A DNA stretch of 64,000 bases from Treponema sp. CETP13 (GTDB lineage: Bacteria; Spirochaetota; Spirochaetia; Treponematales; Treponemataceae), in the NCBI GenBank assembly GCA_001885315.1, contig MLPZ01000004.1, forward strand, positions 62,001-126,000, written 5' to 3'. The translations under genes and the position numbers were made by a program. The notes under the pieces were generated by a model. That model saw only the letters and a program-made list of their open reading frames with translations, did not search any database and was not told the origin of the DNA. Positions 1 to 8,837 of this stretch are shown here, piece by piece. Position 1 is the stretch's first letter. Each line of letters begins with the position of its first letter.

Positions 1-1436
1 GTAAAAAAGTACGTTTTATTTATTCTTGGGATGATTATGATGTATTTAGAAAAGTCCCTAAAAATATGCCAAAACAAGACTTATTAAAAAGTTATTTGCG
101 TTTTCCTATTACTATGGTTCCAGATGTTACAGACCGTGATAAGAGCTATGCGCGTCATAATGAAGTCGATGTTGAATCTACTTTGCCTGCAGTTGGTATT
201 TTCCCAGAATATCTGTATCAAGCAGATCGATATCGTAAAAATTTATATGCAGAAGGAATTAAAATTGCACTTGATAAACGTGAAAAAATAAAAGAATGTT
301 TAAATTACTATCGTGATGACAGTCATAAAATGAAAGCAGACGAAGAATATTGGCCAACGGCTGTTTTTTGTTCAAAGTGTCATAAAGATACAACTGAAAT
401 GGTAAGTTATGATGGTGAATATGGTCTTACATATAAATGTTCCGACTGTGGTAACGAAGAAACGATAGATATCCGTACAAGTCCTGATGTAAAACTTGGC
501 TGGCGTGTTGATTGGCCAATGAGATGGAAAGCAGAAAATACAATTTTTGAGCCAGCTGGTAAAGATCATCATTCACAAGGTGGTTCTTTTGATACAGCTA
601 AACTTGTTGCAAAAGATGTTTATGGTGTAGAGCCACCCGAAACTTTTCAATATGATTTTATTGGATTAAAGGGGCTTCCTGGAAAAATGTCTTCTTCTTC
701 TGGAAATGTTATCAATTTGGAGCAAGTATTAAAAGTATACCAACCAGAAGTAGTTCGTTATATGTTTGCTGGCACCAGACCAAATACAGAGTTCAATATA
801 AGTTTTGATCTCGATGTTATTAAAACATATGAAGATTATGATAAAATGGAAAGAATCGTTTTTGGTGAACAGAAAGCTAAGAATGAAAATGTTTTTGAAA
901 AACAAAAACGTATCTGGGAATTAAGTCAAGTTTCTGAAAACAAAGAAGAGATGCCCTCTGTAATTTCTTATCAGATTCCGTTTCGACACATGTGTAACCT
1001 TCTACAAGCAAACTCAGGTGATATAGAAGCGGTTATTGCTGAGTTAAAAGACATAAAACAAGAACAACTTGATCGTTTTAAGACCCGTTGCAAGTGCGCT
1101 TGGTATTGGATAACTGAATGCGCACCAGAAGAATTTAAATTTCAATTGCAAGATCCTAACTCTCCTGATTTTAAGAAAGCAGAAATTACAAATGAAGGAC
1201 TAGCTTGTATAAAAAAATTGTATACAGAGGTTATTCCTCACATGGATGAAGTCGATGAGAAGACTTTTAATACAAGTTTATATTCTGTTGCAGAAGATTG
1301 TGGCGTAGAATCTAAACAGTTATTTACAATGTGCTATCGTATTTTGGTTGCCAAAGAAAAAGGTCCCCGACTTGCAAACTTTATGAAACTAATAGGACGA
1401 CAAAAGTTATCTGCACTATTTGAAAAATATATTTGA
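1..1436 (+). CDS. lysS: Lysyl-tRNA synthetase, class I (5' end missing)
   Basis: Charges tRNA-Lys with lysine in the cytoplasm. The reading frame is open from base 3, upstream of the first ATG at 66, and encodes family-typical sequence (FIYSWDDYDVFRKVPKN), so the gene runs off the left edge and the HIGH-type motif is outside the window. Visible are two Cys pairs (CSKC and CSDC, about bases 369-450), probably a zinc knuckle, and the class I signature KMSSSSGN near base 688. The C-terminal half is the alpha-helical anticodon-binding region. Class I LysRS is otherwise mainly archaeal and is well known in spirochaetes. The chemoreceptor follows 17 bases downstream. Confidence 0.95.
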   Translation, partial: KKVRFIYSWDDYDVFRKVPKNMPKQDLLKSYLRFPITMVPDVTDRDKSYARHNEVDVESTLPAVGIFPEYLYQADRYRKNLYAEGIKIALDKREKIKECLNYYRDDSHKMKADEEYWPTAVFCSKCHKDTTEMVSYDGEYGLTYKCSDCGNEETIDIRTSPDVKLGWRVDWPMRWKAENTIFEPAGKDHHSQGGSFDTAKLVAKDVYGVEPPETFQYDFIGLKGLPGKMSSSSGNVINLEQVLKVYQPEVVRYMFAGTRPNTEFNISFDLDVIKTYEDYDKMERIVFGEQKAKNENVFEKQKRIWELSQVSENKEEMPSVISYQIPFRHMCNLLQANSGDIEAVIAELKDIKQEQLDRFKTRCKCAWYWITECAPEEFKFQLQDPNSPDFKKAEITNEGLACIKKLYTEVIPHMDEVDEKTFNTSLYSVAEDCGVESKQLFTMCYRILVAKEKGPRLANFMKLIGRQKLSALFEKYI

Positions 1437-1453
1437 TTTTAATAAGGTAAAAA

Positions 1454-3358
1454 ATGAAAATACGCAAGCGATTTAATAGTTTATTTTTAGCAATTGCATT
1501 AGTTTGCATCATTATCCCAATTATTCTTTTTGTAAGTTATAACAAATTAAATGAGTTGCAGAATCTGAGATCTCAGGTTCTAGAGACACAGATTAATTTT
1601 GACAGCTTAATTGCTTATCCTGGAAATGTGCTTGCGTATGGATTTGAAATCTCAAAATTGGCAAGCAATTGGGAATCTCATATTGACCGTTGCTCTAACA
1701 GTATAGAACAAATAGATAAAAAAAGTTCTTTGTATGGAGTTCCTAAATCTGTCAAAGACAATATTAATGGCATTGTTATTTTATGGAAAACACTATCTAT
1801 AAATATAGACCGCTTATCGCAAAGTTATGAAGACATACAAAATACCAAATATGACCGGTTAGTTGAATCGGCCATCAATTCTGGTGGGTTACAAAAAGGA
1901 TATGATATTTCTCTTAAGCAAAAAACAAATTTAAGCTTAACAATAAATGTAAACAATATTAATACCTATAGCGAAATGATATTGCATGACACCGATAAAT
2001 TTCAAAACTTTATTAATAATACGAATATCGAACTTTTAGATCGAATTGAAAAGTATTCTTCAATTGTTAAGTTATTTGGTTTTCTTATTGCTATTATAGC
2101 TTCTATAGTTGTTTTTGTACTTATTCTTGCCGGCACTAGAGGAATTATAGTTAAGATTAAAGACTTACAAAAATTTGCAAACGGCATTTTTAGTAAAGAC
2201 TTAACAGTAAGGGTAACTAGTACTTCAGATGATGAAATTGGTGCGTTGGCGAAAGACTTAAACGATACGGTAAAAGGTTTAGATAGTATTATTCATAACG
2301 TAAAATATGCAGGTGTATCTGCTCGATTGTCGAGTGAATCTATCCATAGAGCTGCTACAGAAACGGCTACCGCAACAAAGGAAATTGGTAAGAATATTGG
2401 GTCTCTTGATACAGAATTTTCGAAATTAATGGCCATTGTTGCAGAAGTAATGGAATCCTTAAATAGTATGTCAAAGAATATTGAATCTCTTTTACATGAA
2501 AATAAGGTACAAAGTGAAAATATTACTTTAAACACTGATGAAATTAAAGAAATGACGAAATTTATAGAAAGTATTCAACAGATGTCTGCAGAAAAAGCCC
2601 TAAGTGCTGAAGAAATTCAAAAATATGTAGCAGATGGGGATAATAAAATTACTAGCACAAATAATTTGTTGAGAGAGGTATCCTCTAGTTTAGAAGAAAT
2701 TCAAAATCTTGTGTCAGTTATTGGAGCAATTTCAGATCAGACCAATATTCTTTCTATGAATGCTGCAATTGAAAGTGCACATGCCGGAGAAGCAGGAAAG
2801 GGTTTTGCAGTCGTTGCAGAGGAAATTCGAACCCTTGCAGAAACAACAAGTGACAGCGCAAAGAAAATAAAGAAAACTGTAAACGAAATTACTAATAAAG
2901 TTACAGACGCAAATAGTACTAGTGATGAAGCTTCATCTACCTTTGATGAAGTAAGTACAAAAGTACATGATATGTTAGATGCTTTGCATGAAATTGCTGA
3001 AAAAATACGAGATGTTGAACAGAAAACGCAAAATGTAAATAAACGTACTAGTGAGATTGCTGCTTCTTCTTCAGGAATAAATGTACAATATAAAAGTTTA
3101 GCGACACAACAAACAAGTATTTCTACTGAAATGTCAAATATGCAAAATGTATTTAAGAATGCGATGGTTGGGTTAAAAGAAATTGACTCTGGATCGACTG
3201 GTATTATTTCACAGATGAATGCTGTAACTGGGTTAAGTGATGAGACTGCAACTAAAATGCAAAATTTAGATAAACTCCTTTCTGAATTTACTACAACCGA
3301 GGAAAATCAATCAAAAAGCCAAGAACAATCAACAGATTGTGAAGAATTAAACGATTGA
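1454..3358 (+). CDS. Methyl-accepting chemotaxis protein
   Basis: A membrane chemoreceptor that signals through CheW/CheA to the flagellar motors. TM1 is about residues 9-28, a periplasmic ligand region of about 175 residues follows, TM2 is about 205-227, and a HAMP linker covers about 226-280. The coiled-coil signalling domain has its highly conserved tip at about 422-462 ([20 protein letters not shown]). The C-terminus lacks a CheR-docking pentapeptide, so methylation would need help from another receptor. Ligand is unknown; the sensor domain is not one I recognise. A short AAGGT Shine-Dalgarno precedes the ATG. The gene may be co-transcribed with lysS. Its stop codon overlaps the -35 box of the next gene's promoter. 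Confidence 0.93.
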   Translation: MKIRKRFNSLFLAIALVCIIIPIILFVSYNKLNELQNLRSQVLETQINFDSLIAYPGNVLAYGFEISKLASNWESHIDRCSNSIEQIDKKSSLYGVPKSVKDNINGIVILWKTLSINIDRLSQSYEDIQNTKYDRLVESAINSGGLQKGYDISLKQKTNLSLTINVNNINTYSEMILHDTDKFQNFINNTNIELLDRIEKYSSIVKLFGFLIAIIASIVVFVLILAGTRGIIVKIKDLQKFANGIFSKDLTVRVTSTSDDEIGALAKDLNDTVKGLDSIIHNVKYAGVSARLSSESIHRAATETATATKEIGKNIGSLDTEFSKLMAIVAEVMESLNSMSKNIESLLHENKVQSENITLNTDEIKEMTKFIESIQQMSAEKALSAEEIQKYVADGDNKITSTNNLLREVSSSLEEIQNLVSVIGAISDQTNILSMNAAIESAHAGEAGKGFAVVAEEIRTLAETTSDSAKKIKKTVNEITNKVTDANSTSDEASSTFDEVSTKVHDMLDALHEIAEKIRDVEQKTQNVNKRTSEIAASSSGINVQYKSLATQQTSISTEMSNMQNVFKNAMVGLKEIDSGSTGIISQMNAVTGLSDETATKMQNLDKLLSEFTTTEENQSKSQEQSTDCEELND

Positions 3359-3398
3359 CGATTGTTGTAGAATAAATTATATTTAGTGCCATATGGCA
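3355..3398 (+). promoter_or_regulatory. rbr promoter with palindromic operator
   Basis: TTGACG (3355-3360), a 17-bp spacer and TATATT (3378-3383) form a good sigma-70-like promoter. The start point would fall near 3390, inside a perfect 12-bp palindrome TGCCATATGGCA (3387-3398). This is the position expected for a repressor operator. The -35 overlaps the stop codon of the upstream chemoreceptor. Regulator unknown. Confidence 0.55.
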
Positions 3399-3436
3399 AA
3401 GTTTTTTGTCGAAAAAAATTTAATAAGGCGGTATAT

Positions 3437-3982
3437 ATGGCAGAGTTAAAAGGGTCACAAACTGAAAAGAACTTAATGGCGGCGTTTGCGGGTGAAAGTC
3501 AAGCTCGTAATAAATACACATATTATGCTTCTAAAGCTAAAAAAGAAGGCTATAATCTTATTGCAGATTTTTTTGAAGAAACTGCAAATAACGAAAAAGA
3601 ACATGCTAAAATTTGGTTTAAAGAATTACATGGTGGTGATGTTCCTGAAACTTTAACAAATCTTGCTGATGCTGCTGCTGGCGAGCATTATGAATGGACA
3701 GATATGTATAAAGGATTTGCAGAGACTGCAGAAAAAGAAGGTTTTACAAGACTTGCATTTTTATTTAGATCTGTCGCTGCTATAGAAAAAGAACATGATC
3801 AAAGATATCAAGAATTAGCTTCAACTCTAAAAGGAGAGACTCTCTTTACAGATGGAGACGAGGTGTATTGGGTATGTTCAAATTGTGGTTATATTCATCA
3901 TGGTAAAACTGCTCCTAAAGTTTGTCCTGTTTGTAATCATCCACAAGCTTATTTTGAGAGACAGGTTAAAAACTGGAAATAG
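3437..3982 (+). CDS. rbr: Rubrerythrin
   Basis: A non-haem diiron peroxidase that reduces hydrogen peroxide in anaerobes. The ATG at 3437 is chosen over an in-frame ATG at 3386 because AAGGCGG lies just upstream and family homology starts at [12 protein letters not shown]. The product has 181 residues. The four-helix diiron domain carries Glu20 and the paired ligand motifs NEKEHAK and IEKEHDQ. The C-terminal rubredoxin-like domain has CSNC and CPVC for its Fe(Cys)4 site. The gene has its own promoter and terminator, so it is probably monocistronic. Confidence 0.96.
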   Translation: MAELKGSQTEKNLMAAFAGESQARNKYTYYASKAKKEGYNLIADFFEETANNEKEHAKIWFKELHGGDVPETLTNLADAAAGEHYEWTDMYKGFAETAEKEGFTRLAFLFRSVAAIEKEHDQRYQELASTLKGETLFTDGDEVYWVCSNCGYIHHGKTAPKVCPVCNHPQAYFERQVKNWK

Positions 3983-4006
3983 TTCTTTTGTATACATAAT
4001 GTAGCT

Positions 4007-4034
4007 AAAAACACTCTTAGAAAAGAGTGTTTTT
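4007..4034 (+). terminator. Terminator between rbr and the nucleoside importer
   Basis: The perfect stem 4007-4018 / 4023-4034 has a 4-base loop and is followed by a T run on the plus strand. It ends rbr. The A run on the other side lets it also serve the converging importer operon. Confidence 0.8.
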
Positions 4035-4044
4035 TTTTGTACCT

Positions 4045-4893
4045 TTAGCTTAAAGTGTTGTTTTTAGGTTGAAAGATAAATAAAAGTAAAGCAACGAGAT
4101 ATGGAATAGAAAGTAGCAAGGTCGGTGATATATGCAGTATATTTGTTCCTTGAATAGCGGTTGTTCCATAGTCGACAATAGCAAATATTACCAAAACGAT
4201 AACAGTTCCCCATCCTTTTTTTCTACCTATAAAAATTGCAGCAAGCGCTATCCAACCTCTCCCAGAAGAAATGTTTGGTACAAAAGCAGATAAGCGAAAG
4301 GCGTATAAACAACCAGCAAATGCTGAAAAAATGGCTGCAATTGTCCATGTTGTTAATTTATATGTTGTTATATTTAGACCGCGAGCTTCTAGTAGTTCTG
4401 GATTGCTTCCGGTAATTCTAATATGTCTTCCCCATGTAGTTTTTTGTAAAAGAAAAAGAATTGTAATAGAAATAATCCATGCAAATAAAGAGAGAGGAAC
4501 TTTGCTTATCATTAGTGTGTTTGAAGTGAATATATCTTTTGCAGGTTCTGATATAACACTCGTAGTATTAAAAAATTGTTGTGAAAAGTAGGAGATTATA
4601 CCTGTAGTAAGAAAGTTAATTCCTAAACCTGTCAAAAATGGATTAGCATTAAAGTGAATGGTGAACAAGCAACACAAAAAAATGAATATCGCACAAATTG
4701 TTATAGATAAAAGTGTTCCTAAGAGTGTAGAGCCTGTTAAAATTGACAGTGTAATACATAAAAAAGCCCCTAAATTAATGATTCCATCAATAAATACAGC
4801 GAGTGTTCCTGTGTATTCAGTAATGAGTGCACTTGTTCCTAGAAGTATTAGAGGTGCGGCAGTAATAATAATCAAGTTGATAAATAGATTCAC
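4045..4893 (-). CDS. Nucleoside ABC transporter permease (BMP type), second subunit
   Basis: An inner-membrane permease of the BPD_transp_2/LivH-like family. It has 282 mostly hydrophobic residues with about eight predicted TM segments. The conserved stretches include GLGINFLTTG and the EARGLN loop near residue 170 (SNPELLEARGLN), thought to contact the ATPase. It starts with GTG, overlapping the upstream permease stop as GTGA, with GAGG about nine bases upstream. Translation is therefore coupled. Together with the paralogous permease, dual ATPase and BMP binding protein it forms a nucleoside importer like Pnr of T. pallidum or Nup of Gram-positives. Purine nucleoside specificity is inference. 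Confidence 0.88.
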   Translation of the reverse strand: MNLFINLIIITAAPLILLGTSALITEYTGTLAVFIDGIINLGAFLCITLSILTGSTLLGTLLSITICAIFIFLCCLFTIHFNANPFLTGLGINFLTTGIISYFSQQFFNTTSVISEPAKDIFTSNTLMISKVPLSLFAWIISITILFLLQKTTWGRHIRITGSNPELLEARGLNITTYKLTTWTIAAIFSAFAGCLYAFRLSAFVPNISSGRGWIALAAIFIGRKKGWGTVIVLVIFAIVDYGTTAIQGTNILHISPTLLLSIPYLVALLLFIFQPKNNTLS

Positions 4894-5831
4894 GTTTTAA
4901 TCCTCACTTGGCGTTTTACAATGTGCATGGACACTATAAACAAAATTATGCCTTGAATAAGTGCTTCAAAATTAAACGACATTCCAGTTGTAAGCATAAC
5001 AGCGTCAGAAGATGTGTAAATAAAAGCTAATAAAAGAGAAACTGGTATTGCAAGCAAAGGATTTGAATGAACTATAAGTGCTGCACTAAGAGCATTCCAT
5101 CCTAAACCAACATAGAAATCTTGATAACATGAGTAGTATGTTCCAATAACGGCTATAAAACCTGTAAAGGCATGTAGGGCTCCAGAAATTGCCATTCCTG
5201 TATATGAGGATGCTTTTACGTTCAGGCCTGCAGCAAACGCAAATTCAGGTGCACGTCCACAAATTCGAAATTGTAAGCCTTTCCTTGTTTTATATAAAAT
5301 AAATGCTATTAATATGGTAACTATAATGGATATATATAAACTGGTGTTTAAATCAGAAACAGAAAGTAAATGAGATAATTTTACTTTATCTGAAATTTCA
5401 GGAGTTGCAAGCAAATTTTGACTCGAATCACGAAAAGGCCCAGTAACAGCATAATTAAGAATGGGAATTATTGCGGCTGAAAATAAAAAGGTTGTAATCA
5501 TTTCATTTATATTATGCCATTGCTTAAGTATTGCAGCTAATAAAGGAACCAATGCCCCTACAAATAAAACAATAAATAAAACACATATCACAATTAATAA
5601 GATAATAAAGCTAGAAGATTGAGTAGATTGAGGATGTAAAAAATAATTAAAACTTATGGCTGTTATAAAACCTCCTAGATATATCTGACTTTCTCCTCCT
5701 AAGTTCATATTTCCAGATTGTAGTGCTATTGAGGCTCCCAATGTTGCGATGGTTATAAGTGTTGCTGTATTTAGCCATGAACCAAACCAATAGGTAGAAG
5801 AAAATACAGCTGTAAAAAAAGTAGCAATCAT
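4890..5831 (-). CDS. Nucleoside ABC transporter permease (BMP type), first subunit
   Basis: The 313-residue partner permease. TM segments cover most of the chain. An N-terminal NLGGESQIYLGG segment is typical of the YufP/NupP side of the family, and RAPEFAFAAGLN near residue 190 is the coupling loop. Its ATG overlaps the ATPase stop by four bases (ATGA), and its own stop overlaps the next GTG, so three proteins are made from one tightly coupled message. Substrate by analogy: nucleosides. Confidence 0.88.
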   Translation of the reverse strand: MIATFFTAVFSSTYWFGSWLNTATLITIATLGASIALQSGNMNLGGESQIYLGGFITAISFNYFLHPQSTQSSSFIILLIVICVLFIVLFVGALVPLLAAILKQWHNINEMITTFLFSAAIIPILNYAVTGPFRDSSQNLLATPEISDKVKLSHLLSVSDLNTSLYISIIVTILIAFILYKTRKGLQFRICGRAPEFAFAAGLNVKASSYTGMAISGALHAFTGFIAVIGTYYSCYQDFYVGLGWNALSAALIVHSNPLLAIPVSLLLAFIYTSSDAVMLTTGMSFNFEALIQGIILFIVSMHIVKRQVRIKT

Positions 5832-7189
5832 ATTAGCTTCTCTGTTTTATGAACGATATGCCCGCTGTTTAATATATAAGTGTTTGATGCAATATGTGAT
5901 AAAATTGAGTTGCTATTTGTGAGAACTAATACGGCAGTTCCTGAATTTGCAACGTTTTGTATAAGGAGAGTAAACTCTTTTGCAGATTTTGTATCCATTC
6001 CTCTAGTAGGGTTGCAAAGAATAAATAATCGAGGATGTGTTTCTAATTCTCTAAAAGCTATTAATCGTTGTAACATTCCACCAGAAAGATATGAAACCTT
6101 ATCGTCTAAATGTATCGAAATCCCAGCTTTTGCTACTATTGATTTGGCGTATTCTTTTTGCCGTTTAATACTACCTTTATAGTGAACAGTAAGCATTTCT
6201 TCAATTGTCAATGTTGGATGACTGCCTCGAAAATTACGATCAAATGGAATAATTGCTGTACCATTATCACGAAGCAAACGTGGTGAAATATGTTTTATTT
6301 TTGTTCCAAAAAGAAAAAAGCTTCCTGTGTCTATTTCTTTAGATGAAATACCTGTGATAATATCTTCGAGAGTTTCCAGCCCACTTTCTCTTTGTCCTGT
6401 AATTGCTGTAACCATACCTGTTTTTACGATAAATGAACTATCAAAAAGAGCAGGTCGGTCTATTGGACGAGCCGTTAAGTGTTCGACTCTAAACGCTTCG
6501 TTTTTGTCTATATCACTATTTGTATTTGCAGATAAGTGAACGCTATCAGTCTCTGGATATTCGATAAAATGAGTTACTTCGTGAATTTTACCATTTTGTA
6601 ATTCTATAACAATTTCTGCAATTCTTAAAGCTTCAAGACGGTCGTGAGAAATAATAAGAATCCCGATATTGCTTAAAAGAAGCTTATGCAAATACGAATA
6701 TAATTTATTTCGTTGTTTGATATCCAAAGACGATGCTGGCTCATCTAAAATAATGAATTGCGGATGTGTTATTAAACAAGCCGCAAACGCAGTAAAAAAA
6801 CGTTCAGAAGCGGTGAGCTTTGAAACTTTTTTATGCAATGGGATTGGATAAATTAAAAAATCTTGATGGAATTCTTCTTTTTCATGTCCAAGCATAATGT
6901 TTTCTTTAACTGTAAGTTCATTTGCTAAAAGAGGCCTTTGTTGCACTGTTTGAATTTGAAATTTTTGAGAATCAGCAGGTTTTTCAAAAAGGACGCGGTT
7001 TCCATTTATAAAAATAGTACCAGAAGAAGGTCTAATAAATCCACTTAAAATATTTGACAATGTAGATTTCCCTGCTCCATTCTCTCCAAGTAAAGCATAA
7101 AATTTTCCTGTTTGAAATGTATATGAAATATCATCGAGTACTTTTTTTTGAGGAAATTTTTTTACTATATGAGAAATATCGATTTTCAT
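5828..7189 (-). CDS. Dual-domain ABC ATPase of nucleoside importer, asymmetric sites
   Basis: Two nucleotide-binding domains in one 453-residue chain, shorter than the usual 500 or so of this family. Domain 1 has an intact Walker A (GENGAGKS, 35-42), Walker B (FIILDE, 145-150) and H-loop His182, but its signature loop is degenerate (LTASE, 125-129). Domain 2 is the reverse: signature LSGGM (368-372) is intact, while Walker A (GQRESGLE, 265-272) lacks the Lys, Walker B reads LFILCN and the H-loop has TNSN. In the closed dimer this leaves one complete site (Walker A/B of domain 1 with LSGGM of domain 2) and one dead site. It follows the BMP gene after 21 bases. Confidence 0.93.
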   Translation of the reverse strand: MKIDISHIVKKFPQKKVLDDISYTFQTGKFYALLGENGAGKSTLSNILSGFIRPSSGTIFINGNRVLFEKPADSQKFQIQTVQQRPLLANELTVKENIMLGHEKEEFHQDFLIYPIPLHKKVSKLTASERFFTAFAACLITHPQFIILDEPASSLDIKQRNKLYSYLHKLLLSNIGILIISHDRLEALRIAEIVIELQNGKIHEVTHFIEYPETDSVHLSANTNSDIDKNEAFRVEHLTARPIDRPALFDSSFIVKTGMVTAITGQRESGLETLEDIITGISSKEIDTGSFFLFGTKIKHISPRLLRDNGTAIIPFDRNFRGSHPTLTIEEMLTVHYKGSIKRQKEYAKSIVAKAGISIHLDDKVSYLSGGMLQRLIAFRELETHPRLFILCNPTRGMDTKSAKEFTLLIQNVANSGTAVLVLTNSNSILSHIASNTYILNSGHIVHKTEKLI

Positions 7190-7210
7190 ATTTGTAAAGA
7201 TATACTATGC

Positions 7211-8257
7211 TTAGTTTGTTTGTTCAAGGACAAGAGTACCAGATTTAATATTTTCATAAACATCTGTCATTTTTTTACGAATTGATTCTGGAACAGTTTT
7301 TATGAAAAGGGGATCATCTAATATAAATTGGACATATCCATCTTTAATTCCCACCGTTTTTGCGCTTCCAAATTTTGTTTTTCCTTCTAAAAAAAGCTTT
7401 GTTTGTTCATAAGCCATTTTTTCTTGAGACATTACAGAACTCGAAACTATGTATCCAGGAGCTTTATTAAAACCATTATCATCAAACCATGTAATATAAA
7501 AGCCATATTGTTTCGCCGCACTAATAATACCTTGAGAAGCTCCGCCAGCAATTGGTAAAATTACATCGACTCCACTGTCATATAACGATTTAGCGATTTC
7601 TGCTCCCTTTGTTGCATCGTACCAGTTTCCGACAATACGAAATTCAACAGAAATATCTGGATTTACGGCTTGAGCGCCTTCAATAAATCCTGGAAGAATA
7701 ATAGTATTCATTACTGGATATTCTTGAGCTGCAACAAGTGCAATTTTTAAATCTTTATTTGCATACAAAAGAGAAGAATCTGTGGTCACAAGCCCTGCAG
7801 AGTAACCTGCGAGATATGCTTGTTCACGCTGATTATATTGAATTGTTGCAATATTAGGATTCCCACTTTCGTAAGCATCTAAAAAAATAAACTTTTGGTC
7901 TGGAAAATCTTTTAAAATTGGTTTTGCAAAATCAGGCATAGATGGGTTTGAACTTATAATAACATCATATTTTTGTTGTGCTACTAAGGCAGTAAGTTTT
8001 TTGCCCCATTCAGCTTGATTTGATTGTGCTTCGAAAATTGAGAGATTAATTTTATTAGTTGTTTTTGGATTACTGTTGTATTCGTTTACTGCTTTTGTAA
8101 CTCCATCATTGAGCATCTGGTACACGGGGCTCCCAGATAATTCACCTGGTATAAATAAAGCAATATTTTTACCTGAATTTTCTTTTGAGCCATTTGAGAA
8201 AACTGTAAAAGTTATGGTGTAAAACACAATTAATAGTAAAATAAATTTTTTGTACAT
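7211..8257 (-). CDS. BMP-family nucleoside-binding protein (PnrA-like)
   Basis: The extracytoplasmic substrate-binding protein of the importer, 348 residues. An N-terminal signal segment of about 21 residues is followed by FSNGSKENSGK. The BMP fold is recognisable from the IALFIPGELSGSP start, the IISSNPSMPDFAKP region and VDVILPIAGGASQGI. Treponemal relatives are usually lipoproteins. Here no Cys follows the hydrophobic stretch, so the protein is more likely cleaved by signal peptidase I or held by an uncleaved anchor. A GAGG Shine-Dalgarno precedes the ATG. It is the first gene behind the promoter with two MarR-type operators. Confidence 0.9.
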   Translation of the reverse strand: MYKKFILLLIVFYTITFTVFSNGSKENSGKNIALFIPGELSGSPVYQMLNDGVTKAVNEYNSNPKTTNKINLSIFEAQSNQAEWGKKLTALVAQQKYDVIISSNPSMPDFAKPILKDFPDQKFIFLDAYESGNPNIATIQYNQREQAYLAGYSAGLVTTDSSLLYANKDLKIALVAAQEYPVMNTIILPGFIEGAQAVNPDISVEFRIVGNWYDATKGAEIAKSLYDSGVDVILPIAGGASQGIISAAKQYGFYITWFDDNGFNKAPGYIVSSSVMSQEKMAYEQTKLFLEGKTKFGSAKTVGIKDGYVQFILDDPLFIKTVPESIRKKMTDVYENIKSGTLVLEQTN

Positions 8258-8279
8258 AATAGTAACCTCGAATATAAAA

Positions 8280-8335
8280 GTTTGATATCAAACATTGATG
8301 TATATAAACATAGTTTGATATCAAACTTTTGTCAA
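8280..8335 (-). promoter_or_regulatory. Importer promoter with two identical MarR-type operators
   Basis: On the minus strand TTGACA (8335-8330), 17 bp and TATGTT (8312-8307) make a promoter for the BMP gene. A perfect 14-bp palindrome GTTTGATATCAAAC occupies 8313-8326, exactly within the spacer. A second identical copy lies at 8280-8293, just downstream of the expected start point. The copies are 33 bp apart, three helical turns. The adjacent MarR-family gene is the obvious regulator, and both positions predict repression. The linkage of protein to site is inference. Confidence 0.75.
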
Positions 8336-8362
8336 GTTTAATTATTTTTCATGGATATGAAT

Positions 8363-8800
8363 TTAGGAATTTTTGAAGTTTTCTTCTAATTTTAAGAGAA
8401 GGGTATATAATTCAGTTTTCTCTGAATCTGAAAAATTTTTATATGCTGTATTAATAAGCTCTTTTGAAATATCTGCTGTTGTCGCGGTCAGTTTTAATCC
8501 TGCGGGTGTAAGCATAATGTAACGCACTCGGCTATCACTTTTACATGTTACTTTTCGTAAAAAGCCTCCTTGTTCTAGTTTTTTGATAAGTGCAGTTGTA
8601 GTTGATTTGTCTCGATTTATGAGTTTTGAGATTTCTCCCATCGTTAATTTCTTATGTAGAGTAAGAAGATGCAAAATAAAGCCATGCGAAGAAACAATTC
8701 CGGAAATTCCTTGCTTTTCTAACTTATTTTTTAAATAGACAGAAGTTAATGAATCTATACGAGAGATGAGTGAAATTACCTGATTACGATTATCTGTCAT
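8363..8800 (-). CDS. MarR-family transcriptional regulator
   Basis: A 145-residue winged-helix regulator that probably represses the adjacent nucleoside importer. The HTH lies around LTMGEISKLINRDKSTTTAL, followed by the wing SDSRVRYIMLTPAGL; flanking helices form the dimer interface. The ATG at 8800 is preferred to an in-frame ATG at 8830 or GTG at 8836. Family homology starts about there, and an extended -10 (TGATATACT, 8816-8808) ends seven bases before it. There is no Shine-Dalgarno, so the mRNA may be leaderless. The stop is 105 bases from the BMP gene, and that gap holds the operator pair. Confidence 0.9.
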   Translation of the reverse strand: MTDNRNQVISLISRIDSLTSVYLKNKLEKQGISGIVSSHGFILHLLTLHKKLTMGEISKLINRDKSTTTALIKKLEQGGFLRKVTCKSDSRVRYIMLTPAGLKLTATTADISKELINTAYKNFSDSEKTELYTLLLKLEENFKNS

Positions 8801-8837
8801 ACTTGCAAGTATATCATTTTTTAGATACATTATCACT
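8801..8837. promoter_or_regulatory. Overlapping divergent promoters of marR and the YesL-like gene
   Basis: Rightward: TTGCAA (8803-8808), 17 bp, TACATT (8826-8831), then six bases to the ATG at 8838. Leftward: extended -10 TGATATACT (8816-8808), then seven bases to the ATG at 8800. The 10-bp palindrome ACTTGCAAGT (8801-8810) covers both the rightward -35 and the leftward start. Both mRNAs would lack a leader. Competition between the two polymerases is likely, as the elements overlap. Confidence 0.5.

Noticed and set aside
66-68. ATG at 66 as the start of lysS
   Set aside because: The frame is open and codes for family-typical LysRS sequence upstream to the window edge, so the true start is outside.
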